From the NCBI GenBank assembly GCA_946902985.2, contig OX336389.2, positions 343,144,444-343,208,443 of the forward strand: a stretch of DNA of 64,000 bases, given 5' to 3'. A program made the translations under genes and the position numbers. This document shows positions 1 through 12,056 of the stretch, in pieces. How positions within the stretch are numbered: position 1 is the stretch's first letter; each line of letters opens with the position of its first letter. The notes under the pieces were generated by a model that saw only the letters and a list, made by a program, of their open reading frames with translations, ran no database searches and had not been told where the DNA came from. Source of the stretch: Meconema thalassinum (taxonomy: Eukaryota > Arthropoda > Insecta > Orthoptera > Tettigoniidae).

Positions 1-2
1 TA

Positions 3-608
3 ATCTCGGCAATCGCCAAAACTGCAATTGATATGGAGGAGGTGCTGAGACAACTTGATCTAACCACAGTGCAGCACACAAGACAAAGTCGAAATGCGGA
101 ACAAGTTAACATGACGACTACACCGATCGAGTCAACCGAGGTGCGGACAAAAAGCAAATCTACAAGCACCGAAACAGAAAAATCCGACTGGCAACGCGAA
201 GGACGCGAAAACCAAAATTGGAGGCCAGCATATCGAGGAGCATCGAACCGTGGTAACCGAGGAAGGAAAAACTGGAATCAGCGTGGTACCAGAGACCAGC
301 AGCTTGATCACAGAAGGAGTTATGGCCGAAATGGGAACAACCAAGGATGGAGATCCCAAGAGCAGAGTCGCGGGTTCGATGAAGAGGCGGAAGAACGTTA
401 TCACGCATCTTTAAGATACATGGAAGAGCGCGGAGATGATCCAAGACAATCGTGAGTTCATTGGGATGAAGCGATTAGGAATAGAAGGTCACCCGACATA
501 TATCAAAATGATGACGGTGCCAAAAGTCTGGAGCTTCAGCAGCATGAAGACAGACAGAAGAACTCCACAAAGAATGGAGCAATTGAAAAAAAAACCCACC
601 AAATTTAA
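3..608 (+). pseudogene. Ty3/Gypsy gag, 3' end (partial at window edge, one in-frame stop)
   Basis: The frame is open from the left edge, so the protein begins outside the window; the methionine at 33 is probably internal. The visible part is hydrophilic and rich in Arg, Gly, Asn and Gln, with RG/RGN clusters around codons 70-110. This fits the nucleic-acid-binding tail of a gag polyprotein without a CCHC knuckle. A TGA at 453-455 interrupts the frame, but the same frame then continues in protein-like, acidic sequence to a TAA at 606-608, so the TGA is probably a decay mutation. The pol frame lies -1 to gag and takes over at 587-608. The gag assignment rests on composition and on its place immediately before a protease-RT frame, not on a recognised domain. 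Confidence 0.6.
587..608 (+). promoter_or_regulatory. Probable programmed -1 frameshift site between gag and pol
   Basis: A run of nine A (586-594) lies in the only overlap of the two frames. The pol frame is closed upstream by TGA at 584-586, and the gag frame ends at TAA 606-608. In the gag frame the run reads GAA AAA AAA ACC, giving an A-AAA-AAA slippery heptamer; slipping back one base enters pol at AAC CCA. Many Ty3/Gypsy elements express pol by a -1 shift, so position, direction and heptamer agree. No downstream stem-loop or pseudoknot was checked. Confidence 0.65.
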
Positions 609-3124
609 ATGACCAAAGAGAGATAAGTTCAGGATGGAATACAGTGAATGTTGTTAACTGGATTGCCAAACCTGAGGAGCTTATCGAAGACCTCGATAAA
701 AGGACGGTCAATGTAAGAAGGGAACTACCCATTATTATCGTAAACATTGCGGGTATGAAGATAAGAAGTCTCATTGATACAGGGTCTACCGTGTGTTTGA
801 TAACCCAGGCATTATACAGTGAAATCCAGAGTAAAATTCACGTATTGAAAATACCTATTTCAAGCGTGAAAATAAAAGGTGTCATACCAGATAAAGTTAT
901 GATATGCAAATACCAAGTATTTTTAGATTTGTATATAGGGAACTCTACATTCTCACAGAGCTTCCTACTTGTAAATAAGCTGCCTTTTAATATCATTGTT
1001 GGGATGGATTTCATAAGAGAGTATAAAGTTATTATAGATCTCTCGCAAGACATTGTGATGTTTCGCGCAAGTGTGGGAAAGGAAGAGTTAGAACTCTCAT
1101 TAAAGCAGAATGAAACGAGACCAGAAGAATACGTATGGCATACATACGGAGATATGACTGGGGATGCAGTGTCGACAACAGAAGACATCGAGGAAGAGTT
1201 GGCAACACTGGCCGCAGACATTGAAAAGGATCTCGAACCAAAATTTGAAGAATGCCTGGAAGAAAAGATTGAGGAAGCTAAATTTGGTCCAGAATATAAG
1301 AAAATGCTAAGGGAACTGCTATTTGAGTATAAAGGAGTCTTCGATTCGAGACCTGGCCGGATCAAGAATTTCCAGTATGCGTTCCTAGTCAGCGATTGGA
1401 CACCATTTAAACAGAAGCCGTATCCTGTAGCTGAGAAACATTATTTAAAGGTTAAAGAAGCGATACAGGAAATGCTAGAAGCAGGCGTCATTGTAAAGAC
1501 AGCCACACCCTATGTCAGCCCACTGGTAGTTGTACCTAAACAGGACGGAAGTGTGAGGTTATGCCTGGACCTACGAAATTTGAATTCCAAGGTTATACCG
1601 GAATTTGATAAAGTGCCGCCCATTAAGGAGGTACTCAGAAGGTTCAAAGGAAAGACTGTGTTCTCAAATCTTGACCTGACGGCAAGTTTTCACCATCTTG
1701 CTCTGGAAGAGAAAACAAGCTTGCTAACTGGATTTTTATTTGACCAGCACACATATTCATACGTGCGTCTTCCATTTGGATTAAAAACAGCAGGTTCAGC
1801 ATTGATACGAGCGCTAGATCGGAACCTATCCGAAGAAGTAAAAGCCACAACCATATGTTACGTAGATGATATACTACTGACATCTGAAACTGTCGAAGAG
1901 CATGTCAGAGATCTACGCAAGTTGTTATATGACCTAAGTCAGGCTAACTTTAAGGTCAATATAAAGAAGTCTAACTTTGCTCAGAGAGAAGTTAAATTTC
2001 TAGGCCACGTAATAGATGCACAAGGAGTCAGACCTAATCCGGGATAATTGGAAGTCATTAAACATTTCCAGAGACCAACGAAGGTAAAGAACGTCAGGCA
2101 ATATCTAGGCGTTATTGGATTCTTTTCAAACCATTGTCCGAAGTATACCGAGACCGTAGCACCACTCCAAGACTTACTTAAGAAGGGAGGAAGATGGCGC
2201 TGGACGGAACAATGCGAGGAAGCCTTCGTGAAATCTAAACAGATGTTGTTAGATTATGTGAAATTGGGATATCCTGACTACACTCAGAAATTTATTATCC
2301 AGACTGACGCATCATTTATTGGGATCGGAGCAATGTTGTATCAGGAGAACATGGACAGGCCAGAGGAGAAAACTTACATTGCATTTATCAGCAGAAGGTT
2401 GAAGCCTAATGAAAAGAATTATACGGTCACGGAGATCGAATTACTCGCTATACTGTATGCCTTGCAGTATTGGCGAAGGCTAGTCTATGGTTTTAGAATT
2501 ATATTGAGAACAGACCATAAAGCCCTAACGTTCCGGCTGAAAACTGACTTGTCGAGTCAAAGACTGACAAGGTGGTCCCTGTACATACAGCAATTTCAAG
2601 TGGAAATAGAGTATTGCCCGGGGAAGGACAATATCATACCTGACTTGCTGAGCAGATACCCTACAGCTGAAGAAGAAGAAGAAGTTCTAGCTATCGAGAT
2701 AGAAGATAGAGATCAGAAGACCTTAGATGATCTGAGGAACATCACCGTTTTTCAACGTGAAGATCCCTGGATACGGTTGATGATTAATTACTTCGAGGGA
2801 AAGCTGGATAGAGGAACTCCGATGTATGTGGAAGCTGAAGCATTATCAACGGAATATCTATGGTTTAACCAGATGTTACATAAATGGAGCGACTCAGACC
2901 ACACCAAACCCAGGATAGTCGTACCACCAGCATTGCAGAGGAGGCTAGTATGGTTAGCACACCGAGCTTTTGGTCACCCCGGTGTAGATAAGACTGTTGC
3001 CCTGCTTAAAGAAGCATTTATTTGGCCAAAACTTAGAGAGACAGTCAGGAATACTATCAGGACATGTGATATGTGCCAACGAGTAAAGCCTAACTCGTAC
3101 TTAATGAGCCAGAGAACGCCAGTT
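593..3124 (+). pseudogene. Ty3/Gypsy pol: protease, reverse transcriptase, RNase H and integrase zinc domain, broken
   Basis: The frame enters from gag by -1 frameshift. In order it shows an aspartic protease (D-T-G-S at 776), a reverse transcriptase with the LPFG block and Y-V-D-D at 1859-1870, RNase H with its Asp and Glu residues (TDAS, TEIELLA, RTDHKAL) at about 2300-2550, and an integrase HHCC zinc-binding domain (HRAFGH ... CDMC) at about 2960-3080. A TAA at 2045-2047 separates RT from RNase H in the same frame, so it is a point-mutation stop. After the zinc domain the frame runs into unrelated codons near 3110-3130: the integrase DDE catalytic core, normally about 200 residues, is missing. 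The order PR-RT-RH-IN identifies Ty3/Gypsy rather than Copia. This copy cannot be autonomous. Confidence 0.93.
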
Positions 3125-3141
3125 CAGATCCAGAGAGCAGG

Positions 3142-3597
3142 AAATATAAGAAATTTCAGCATGCTTATCACGGACCCTACCTGATTATAAGGGATCTGCA
3201 AAATAATGCATATCGGATCAAAGACGAAGCAACAGGTAGAGAAGTTGTTGTAAATGCAGCTAATTTGAAGTTATATAGTCCACCAGAAGACTATGAGACA
3301 AGAGAGGAGCAAGCAATGTACAGCCAAGTGGACGGGGAATCATTACGTATGCACGGAAAGAATTTGGAGAAAAGCTTGCAGTCTCAGGAAGGGACGGAGC
3401 GAAGCGACCAGCTCGCAGACCTAACGGTTACGAAGGGAGAATGCAGCTGTCAACTGCAGGAACTTTATGACCAGTTGAGGGAAGCCGCTACCGAGCTAGA
3501 GGGGATGAATGAACAATTGCGAAGGCAGAACGAGAGTCTACGAGAAAGCAGACAGAGTGGAGTGGGGAACGAGAGAGCCCATTGCCGAGAGCACTGA
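3142..3597 (+). pseudogene. Ty3/Gypsy integrase C-terminal domain plus coiled-coil tail
   Basis: This frame differs from the upstream pol frame and has no good start codon, so it is a displaced continuation. It opens with a typical integrase C-terminal segment (KFQHAYHGPYLI ... NAYRI ... LKLY) and then becomes a charged, Leu/Glu/Gln-rich helix with heptad-like spacing (about codons 95-140), which looks like a coiled coil. The missing catalytic core and the frame change locate a deletion junction at about 3110-3140. The coiled-coil extension is not part of the generic integrase fold; it may be a lineage-specific pol tail. Confidence 0.8.
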
Positions 3598-3617
3598 CCG
3601 CTTAAAGTAAATACTGC

Positions 3618-3857
3618 ATGGAGTCGATGCCATCCGAAAGGCCCGAAAAATTCACTTATGAAATGAATTTTCCGAGCTTAGCAGGGGAAAGATGTACCCA
3701 ATTGGTCACGGCAGTCTGGCATCGAACTCTGGTCTCATCAGAAAAGACCAGGCATATGGTTATGCCTAGAGTCGAACCATTGATCTCTGCGGGGGAGCAA
3801 TTATTGGGAACCCAAAGAGCAATGAGAGGTATACTGGCATATAAGGAGGTAGCGTGA
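3618..3857 (+). CDS. Unrecognised 79-codon frame between pol and the probable 3' LTR
   Basis: This frame starts with ATG and is open for 79 codons, immediately after the pol remnant. I do not recognise the product. It shows no signal peptide, no membrane segment and no envelope-like features, so there is no basis for calling it env. It may be the remainder of a longer third ORF or chance coding in the element's 3' region. Confidence 0.25.
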   Translation: MESMPSERPEKFTYEMNFPSLAGERCTQLVTAVWHRTLVSSEKTRHMVMPRVEPLISAGEQLLGTQRAMRGILAYKEVA

Positions 3858-4960
3858 TTTCACGATCTATAGGTGAATATCATAGCAATTTAAGGGAAGA
3901 ACTGTAGCCAAATGCAAGGAAATATACATTTTCAGAGCATACGAAAATGAGAGGAGGCCAGTTTGAAGTTTTACAAATGACCCTTAGCAAGTGGGCGGGG
4001 AATCTAGGCGCCTACCGAACTACTTACGTCTGGAGCGGAGAGACAGCTCAGAATTAATGACTCGGGTATCCACCGCTTGACAACGGTGCAAGCTATGGTG
4101 GGGATGATGGCTCATGGAAATTAATTAATTACAGCTAAGTGGAGCATTGAAATGCATTGAAATATACACCCAGGTGAATATATTCACGGAGAGGTAATTT
4201 AGGAATGGTTTTTCACCTAAATTAAGGCCTTTATCTCCAAATGAATGCATCACAACCTAACCTACGCTCAAGAGCATTGACTTAGTGACCAGTCAACGGG
4301 GAAGTACCACGATAGCGTGCCCACGCGCTGAACTAAGGCAATTAATTGTAATTAATTGGCCGATGCGATCGCCGGCACGCGAATGTTTTTGTAACCTCCA
4401 CACCTAAATAAACAAGATGTAGATGTCATTTCGGCTGAAGAGGTATTATTTCAAGAAAGGAGTCGCTCTCATGTGTCCAGTGGACTATTTTGTACGAGAA
4501 ACCTTTATATATGGGGAGCGAGGCAAGCCAAACCAGTTGCTCTACAGTTCATCTCAGTTCGCCTAGAGTTCTTTACCAGTCTTCTACAGTATACACGTAA
4601 CTAAGACGTTGCTAGTAGCGCGCCAAATGTTAAAGTATCAACGCGCCGTCGTTGGAGAACAATAGAAGCAAGTTATAAAGCTTCGTAAATAATCATGAAG
4701 TGCGTCGAAAGTAAATTATTACAGATATTTACATATTATCTGACGCAAATATAAATTCGCCACAGCGAAAAGGAACTTATAATGTTTTTGAACAGTTCTT
4801 ATACCGGGAGGTATTGTCAGAATTATATATGACAGCATCATCAGAAACACTACAATGATGGGAGCTTGGAAATCATTGCCACCTAATTTGGATAGTGAGC
4901 TGAACAAGATTGCAGGGAACGAGGATTGAACGTCCGTAAAACGCTGTTAGATCGTCACGG
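3858..4960 (+). mobile_element. Probable 3' untranslated region and 3' LTR of the Gypsy element (ends not defined)
   Basis: This is non-coding sequence directly downstream of the pol remnant, with purine-rich stretches (about 3944-3958 and 4454-4464) that could be polypurine tracts and a convincing promoter at 4506-4537. The 5' LTR lies outside the window, so the LTR ends cannot be set by comparing two copies. A TG at 4472, after a purine-rich run, is one possible LTR start. Confidence 0.4.
4506..4538 (+). promoter_or_regulatory. TATA box and arthropod-type initiator, probably the LTR promoter
   Basis: TATATAT at 4506-4512 is followed by CCAGTT with its A at 4535, 29 bp downstream, which is the standard TATA-to-start distance. 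Further initiator-like words occur at 4544-4549 and as TCAGTT at 4554-4559. The spacing is good evidence for a core promoter; assigning it to the LTR is inference from position. Confidence 0.5.
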
Positions 4961-7900
4961 AGACCAGCGGTTGTCATAATTGCAGCGCATCGCTGAGATC
5001 AGGCGTAGGAGAAGTCCAATTTAAGGATCAACATGTGAAGTAGTGGATAAATGTATATAAATTGTGAAATAGTGTTTTAAAGTGTTCATGTGTATAGTGA
5101 TTAATATGCAGTGTATTGAAATGATAAAAGCCACTGATAAAAATATGTATATCATGTGGGAAGTGTATGAATCTAAGTGTTGTGTCAAGGATAACATGAT
5201 GGATTAAGTCAAGCGTCATGGTAGCGCTAAAGCTGAGGCGCTGGCACTATCCAGCAAAGAGGAAAAAGTGAGTACCCATTTTTTTATAATGTAATTATAA
5301 CTAAGTAGTTCACCATGTAACGATTTATCACTTTGTGTAAGATGTAATAGTCACTTACTGAACGAGTTTTCACCACTCGTCTTGAGTAAAATATGGCTTG
5401 GAAGGTGATTTGTTTGAGGCCATTCAGGCAAAAATAGTGATGGATGTAACGGTAACGTTAAATGATAATAATAATATATTATGGGTCGGCAACAGTAAAG
5501 TAATAGGCATTTTTGGCCTAAATAGTGTTCAAATAGTGTCATGTCTAATGTAAAGATACTGTATTTGATAAACAGTAAGAGTATAACGTGAAATATAGAG
5601 AAATACGAGAGCTTTTTCAGTGTCAGTGAAATATGAATGAATATTTGATATGGTCAATCCTTAGGATTATGTTTGAGGACCATTAAAGTAAAGTAAGCCA
5701 GTAAATTGTATTACATTTGTGTTAGGAGCTATGTAAAGCTTTGGCTTAAGTGGTATGGCAGAGAACGCGGGTGCCTTAATAATGGAGTCATATATGTGAA
5801 GTATTGTTTGAGCCGCATGTAAGCGTGCAGAATTAACGTAGAATCCAGTGATTTACGTAATAAATATAGCGGGGACAACTAGTATAGCTTGCACGTTAGG
5901 TGAGAAGTTGGCTAAATCTACGAGTAGTATCGCCCTTGAGCATACTGTATTATTTCGCAGCGAATTGGACAGAGCCTGTCTGTATCCAACGCTTGCTTGA
6001 ATTATGCCACTATTGACGTCTGTCGAGACGCTGTGAGCATGTGTGTATTAATGACCTGCCCTGTGAGGTAAAGGATCATATTCGTCGTTTAGGAACGCAG
6101 GTTTCCTTATATTTTATTGACAGCTGCTGGTGAAAGTCGTGGATTTTCACTATGATGCGCGTCTAAAAGCCACTAGTAGTCACCATTGAACGGCAAGACT
6201 ATCACTAGAATTCCACCCCAGCCATGAATGTTAATTAAGGAGCCAGTTGAGCCCAAGACACTATAAGGATAGATGTTAAATATTTAAATGACTCAATTAT
6301 TTAGGAGCCACACTCAGTGTTACTCCAGTCTGCACTTTGTAAACAAACCTGACCTTGATCTTGACAGAGAGAGGGGGAATGGTAGACCACGTCTGCAGCG
6401 GCCATCTTGGATAGCCAGCTGGAACGAATTTTATTGCCTGCTAAGGGGGAGGAAGGTCGTTCGACCGGTCCCTTGTAAATTAGTCACACTAGGACACTGA
6501 GGAATCTCGATATTTAAATATGCAATTAAGATATGATTATTTTGATGATGCCAATTGAATTGAACGGTGGGTTGCAACTCACATACGTTGTTGAATCATA
6601 GAAATCAGATAATATTTGGCTCAATTATTCTCTGAGGAGAAAAGCTGAACCAAAATAATGTAGGCATCTTCTTTTAGAGTGCATTTTTGCCATTCCTGCT
6701 AATTTATGCAGACGGGTATGTGTTTTCCCAGAACATGACACATGTGTAACGATGATAAGCCCGACAAGACCCAGAAAATCGTTATATGGTGAAACTATAA
6801 AAATTAAGTACCACTTTTCTTAAGGCGTTCATATGCATGGAAGGAGGGAAGATGATTCACGCAACACAACAAATATCTGTTAATGATTGCAGAAAGTAAT
6901 GAATTCATGTTAATCAAAGTAAATGCCATAAGAAATGGAATAATGTTTTATTAGTATCATTTTATGTGATATGTGATTTTTTGTGTTATGATACTCCCAT
7001 TAACTAAAATTGTGTCAGTTGATGAACACTATGGAAACCCATGGAAGTCTGAAAATATCATTGACAGGATGCTAGAATTAGATTTGAGTGCAGTGTAGCA
7101 CTATTTTACGAAGAAAGCTCACAGAACAACCCTATTTTATTTGTGGCAATTAAATGTAATTTGTCCTTTGTTTGTATTTGTTGTATAGCCATGATTTTAG
7201 ACCAGTAAATGTGTTATCTTTAGGAAAATGTTGTGTATTTCCTGTAGAGTAGTTACCTGGTAGACTCAAATCCTGAACATGTGGTCGTATGGTGGGCAGG
7301 AACGTCCCATGCCTCGAAAGACCGTGAGTTAGTTGGGATACGAACACATGGTCCACATGATGACAATCGGGTACAGTACTGCTACATAATGAAACTAGCT
7401 TGGCTTACTCCATCAATGTTGTCGTGCTCTTTAGCAAGTGAAAGAACTATAATCTTTGTCAAACGAACTTCTGTTAGCTTCGTCTCGTTCGCGAACGGTA
7501 ATCGGGTCTTCTTGATATCCAGTCGTTTCGTGATCGGTGCAGCTGAGCAGATAGGGTTCGATCCCAGGCAGGAGTATGTGTTATAGCATTCTCACTTCAT
7601 TCAACTAGAACTTCAACAAGGTAGCTGGAAGTTTTCTTTTAGTAGACAGTATGAATTTGTCATGCTTTGAATGTTCCTTTTCACCAATTTTGATTAGAGT
7701 AGTTAAGAATTACATACGAGGGCTAGGGTGATTCTTTAATCATTTCTATCTGAGTATGTAATTCACTTTTTAGTTCAATTTAGTAGTTATTGTAGTGTTA
7801 CTTTGAACATTACCTTGCTTTCATTAAGATATAATTTGCGAATAAAATAGAAGAATATAGTTTGTTGGGAAGACAACATGAGAAACTTATAGGGAGAAGA

Positions 7901-9640
7901 CGACGTTAAAATTATATAAGAATAATTCTAGCTCAAGCAGATGTCCCATAATCCGTCGTATACGTGAATTCGACTTTTAACAAATTCTCTGGACTTTTTG
8001 AATTTGACTTTGAATATTTTTGAAAGCTCATGCAAGTTTATTGGATAGACATTCAGGTCTATATTTTTGTCAGATTGAGCATAGACGTGGAACATAGTGA
8101 TTTCTAGTGTGATTCTTTGCGATTGTGCGGATTTATTTCTGGTAATCCAGATTTTTGAAATTCTTTTGATTTCGACTCCCTTTGTGAACTCGTTCAGTTT
8201 TTAAATTTTTGTGGATTCTTATGGGAAACTTCAACTTGGTTTAGCGTTCAAATCTAATGGTTAATTTGTACCTTCTCAAGATAGGCTCTTTTCCATGCTG
8301 TAGTTTTGACGTGTTTTCCTTTGAGGAGAATCTCCAGTGGAATTATTTTTAATTATGCGAAAACTGAATCGTTCTTTTCACAGTGGTCGGTCGAGAAATA
8401 CGAAAGAAATACTTTATTAAAGAAAATGTAATTAGTAATGATATGTAATGTAAGGAGATAAATGTTTAAAATATATGTAAGTCATAATCGAGGTGACAGA
8501 CTTTGAATTCTCACATAGTTAATTAGACTTGTGAATACAATATTTTATCATTTTTCTGATAAAGATTATTCTCGACACTTTAACTTTTGGCTAATTTGAA
8601 GCAACATATTTATCCATGATTGTATAAAAACTTGTGTATTATTCGTAATGTTTGGAAATTTATTAAGAGCTGTTTTGCGATGATATGGTAATAATGGAAT
8701 TTTGTCTGCGTATTTGAATTGCAATTTAGGAGATATTTGACATATGTGGATAGTCAATATCAATTTTTCCAGCACTGAATTAGCTTTAGAGCTATTGCTG
8801 AGTGCACTACGGTGTATTATTTTGAACGTGAAATTGAGTCACGATTTTAGCTAGTGGAAAGCTAATGTACAATTTTGAATCCAGCATTTAAGAAACCAAG
8901 TATTGTAACAACATCGTTAATATTTGTTAAGATTTAGTAACAATTGTTTTTAGAATAGAGTTTAATTGGAAAGACTGTAATATTAATACTTGTATAAACT
9001 TGAGCTATTTATGACTACAATATTGAGTGATAGAAAATCTAATATCTGTGAGAAAGTGAATTGAAATATAATCATTATAATTAACAATACGACGTCCGAT
9101 TAGCTTAATTGTTTGTCATTTAGGACGGAATGGACTTGAAATTGAAACCAAATAAATGTGTATGAATACATGAAATTAACAGAGATGTATAATTCTAGGC
9201 GCAACTAAATCTCAGAAATAAAATGTAATTATGTAAAATATGTATATATTAATTGCTACGATTGAATAGAATATTTTTATAAATATGTCAAAAAGGGTTT
9301 ACGATCATAACAGAATATTTTGTGTGTATTTTTTTTTTTTGAACTTCGTTAATAATGATGAGACGATAGGCAGTTGGTGTGGCCTAATTAAGGCGGTTGT
9401 TACTTAAACATTTTTCATGCTTCGGCAGAGGCATAAGATTATAAACTTTCGTTCAGTGGAGTTTCTACTTCACGACACTGCGGTTTCAGTTAATAAACTT
9501 TTGTTAAATTTTAAAAATTCATACGAATGACTTAGTGATTTCTATTCGAATTAGAATGTGCTTCGAGAACCAGTGGGTCATTAGCTAGGATGCTTTTTAA
9601 CGCGCCCGAGATTAGATTAATTTAATTATCTTTAAGAGTC
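4961..9640. other. AT-rich stretch without a recognised gene
   Basis: Open frames here are short and show no motifs. An A/T-rich segment at 8400-9300 and a 12-T run near 9330 are the only compositional features. A B-box-like GGTTCGATCCC occurs at 7554 but lacks an A box. Parts may still belong to the Gypsy element's flank or long LTR, which cannot be decided without other copies. Confidence 0.6.
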
Positions 9641-10100
9641 TTGGTAGCTCACTTTGGGCTATTTTTAATTTTTTATAGACCACTGGCATCTTCTTATCAC
9701 ATTCTTTTTAATTTTTGTGGTATTCCTATCCATGGTCTATCCTTGGTGGTGGTGTCTTGGGGGTTATTTTCAGCCGGGGCTTCCAGATTCTACGATCCTG
9801 CATTTTCTTCGGATTTCACCAGGTTAGACCACGTGGATACGGGTGCAGTACCAGATTTCGTTCAATTCGGTTTCACCGTGTTTGAATTGATATGTGGGGA
9901 CAGACATGCAGAGTACACACACACATATACACACGCACTCACAGACGCACACTTTTTGGCCCTGTGTTGATCTCATAAGCCTACTTTCATTTTCTGCAAA
10001 AATCGAAAGTAGACTAATAGTGATAAGACTGAGGTGAGCTTATGTCACCACCACAGTTAACATTGCAGGTATTGTCATCAATCACACTATGAATAAGGGC

Positions 10101-10303
10101 ACCCAATCTCCTTAGGAGTGAGACAGTCCTGACCTAGCAATATTCTGTCCGGGTTGTAGTAGCATCAAGGTTGTTCTTTTGGAAATCCAGCTCCCGTACG
10201 CAGTATTCGTGCAATAAACAACTCCTGAGGCCCTGCTCATTATCTGTGCCCATATACTTGCGTGTATGTAGAAATTGTTTAAAAGCCTATGCTACTAGGA
10301 ATC
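10101..10303 (+). repeat. Left copy of ~205-bp direct repeat flanking a LINE fragment
   Basis: From ACCCAATCTCC to ACTAGGAATC this 203-bp block matches 11122-11329 with about ten substitutions and one 5-bp indel. Homology starts and stops at the two ends of the intervening LINE fragment, so the pair behaves like a very long target-site duplication. Confidence 0.85.
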
Positions 10304-11121
10304 TTACTTACTTCCTCGGCGCTACAGCCTGGGGTAGGCTTTGGTCTCTCTCACGATTCCTCGCCATTCGTCCCTTCTATGAGTTTTCTCCCACCATCTC
10401 CAACCCTCATAGTTCTCAGGTCTTCTCCTAAGTCTTGTAGCCATCTTTTGCGTGGTCGTCCACGTCTCCTCTTCCCTTCCATAGTTCCATGTAATATCTT
10501 CCTTGGTATTCTTTCTTCATTCATCCTCTCTACATGACCAAGCCAATCCAGACGTCGGGACTTAATAAATTTCACAATATCTTCACCTTTGATTATCTTT
10601 TCAATTTCTTTGTTTGTCCTGATTCACCACCCTTCAGCCTTCTTTACCGGGCCATATATCCTTCTTAAAACTTTCCTTTCAAACATTTTGAGATCATTCT
10701 CATCATTTGTTGATATTGTCCACGTCTCAGATCCATAGGTCACCACTGGTCTAATAAGGGTCTTGTAGAGTTTAACTTTCAAGTTCCAACTTAACAGTTT
10801 TGATTTTAAGAGCTTAGTGTTAGCATAGTAAGCCCTGTTTCCATTCATGATCCGTTTATGAATCACCTCTGATACTGAATTCTCACAATTTAGTATAGTA
10901 CCAAGGTAACTGAAGCATTTTACATTCTCAAACTTATACGGACCAATTTCTACATGTTCTCTTGCTCTTCTATCTTTTCCCGCTGACATTTTCATGTATT
11001 TCGTTTTCCTTTCATTAATTCTCATTCCCATCTTTCCACTCTTCTCTTCTCCTCCAGAATCTTGAACATTTAAGAGATTCCCAGTTCCGTGCCATCAACA
11101 CAATGTCATCCGCATATGCAT
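10304..11121 (-). mobile_element. 5'-truncated LINE, RT C-terminal part (frameshifted)
   Basis: Read on the minus strand, the fragment begins at the RT catalytic motif (A-Y-A-D-D near 11105-11120) and continues through a thumb-like region with F-S-Y-L-G, RPVVTYGSETWT and a basic tail with RRGRPRKRW, all typical of endonuclease/RT LINEs of the RTE-like group. At least two frame changes occur: near 11030, where the YADD frame meets a stop, and between 10575 and 10624. The 3' end is a short TAAG-type repeat at about 10304-10312. The fragment holds only the last ~270 codons of a LINE protein, as expected for incomplete reverse transcription. Confidence 0.85.
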
Positions 11122-11329
11122 ACCCAATCTCCTTAGGAGTGAGACAGTCCTGACCTAGCAATAATCTGTCCGGGTTGTAGTAGCATCAAGGTTTTTCTTT
11201 TAGAAATCCATCTCCCCTACGCAGTATTCGTGCAATAAACAACTCCCGAGGCCCTGCTCATTATCTGTGTCCATATACTGTACTTGCGTGTATGTAGAAA
11301 TTGTTTATAAGCCTATGTTACTAGGAATC
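11122..11329 (+). repeat. Right copy of ~205-bp direct repeat flanking the LINE fragment
   Basis: Partner of 10101-10303. It carries an extra CTGTA-like 5-bp insertion near 11278 and otherwise about 95% of the same bases by eye. A SINE-like block starts immediately after it. Confidence 0.85.
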
Positions 11330-11331
11330 AT

Positions 11332-11520
11332 CCCGGCATTTTCCTGAGGAAACCAAGAAAATCAACTTGGCCTATAGGATACCTGAGGTGGAATTGACCA
11401 TCCTCCTCTTAGCCTCTTTCTTTGTTTTTGTTTTTTTATCGCAGTCAAATGGCCATACATGTAGCCTCACCAGTCTGAGTGTACCGTGTTCTAATCCTCA
11501 GACCCTCTCGTTTACAATAT
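11332..11520 (-). mobile_element. Diverged SINE copy (same family as 50284-50545)
   Basis: The block starts with CATCCCGGCATTT and contains a TCTGAGTGTACCGTGTTC segment, matching in order the SINE copies at 50284-50545 and 60240-60455. The tRNA-like promoter half is not clear here, so this is a decayed copy. Confidence 0.4.
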
Positions 11521-12056
11521 TCCACGGCAACGTTCTTAGGGTTTTCCCATTGTTGCAGGAAGGAAGAATTCAAATAATATTTCTCGTAATACGTTTAAAA
11601 CATTTTGAAACCTACAAAGGATTAAATTTTGAAAGACGTTGTTTACATCCACTCTCACGGGATTGAGATTTCTTATTGCAATTATTCTGTTAAATACATA
11701 TTAAAAAAAAATGGGATAGGGAAAAGTAAAGTAGTACGTTGATAATACTATTCCAAATTAATGCATATGATTAACAGTGCAAAAAATAAGGCACTGTAAC
11801 TCAAATTAAACAGCATGAGGTGGTTGATCAATGCTAGTTTCTCGCAAACACAAACTGTATAATTATGTCTTCTCCCAACTTTTATTTGACAATGAGCATT
11901 CCGCCTTTCTTAAGCCGAGAGGCTGTGAAATACGACGCATCCCTCAGAATATTCTCTAAACCCTGATAAATTTCCATGGATGACTACATTTCACCATTAA
12001 ATAACTTATTTTACTGTCCTACTTGGTTCTCCAGGACGAGCTATCATACCTCCTAC
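11521..12056. other. No recognised feature
   Basis: AT-rich DNA with short open frames only and no repeat partner that I could see in the window. Confidence 0.5.

Noticed and set aside
3618..3857. Envelope gene of the Gypsy element
   Set aside because: No signal peptide, membrane anchor or cleavage-site-like segment; position alone is not enough.
4618..4640. GCGCGCCAAATG as a primer-binding site
   Set aside because: It lies downstream of a 3' part of the element, so a primer-binding site there would require a tandem element; no following gag was seen.
7540..7575. GGTTCGATCCC as a possible tRNA gene or SINE
   Set aside because: A B box alone; no A box at the right distance, no cloverleaf and no repeat partner in the window.
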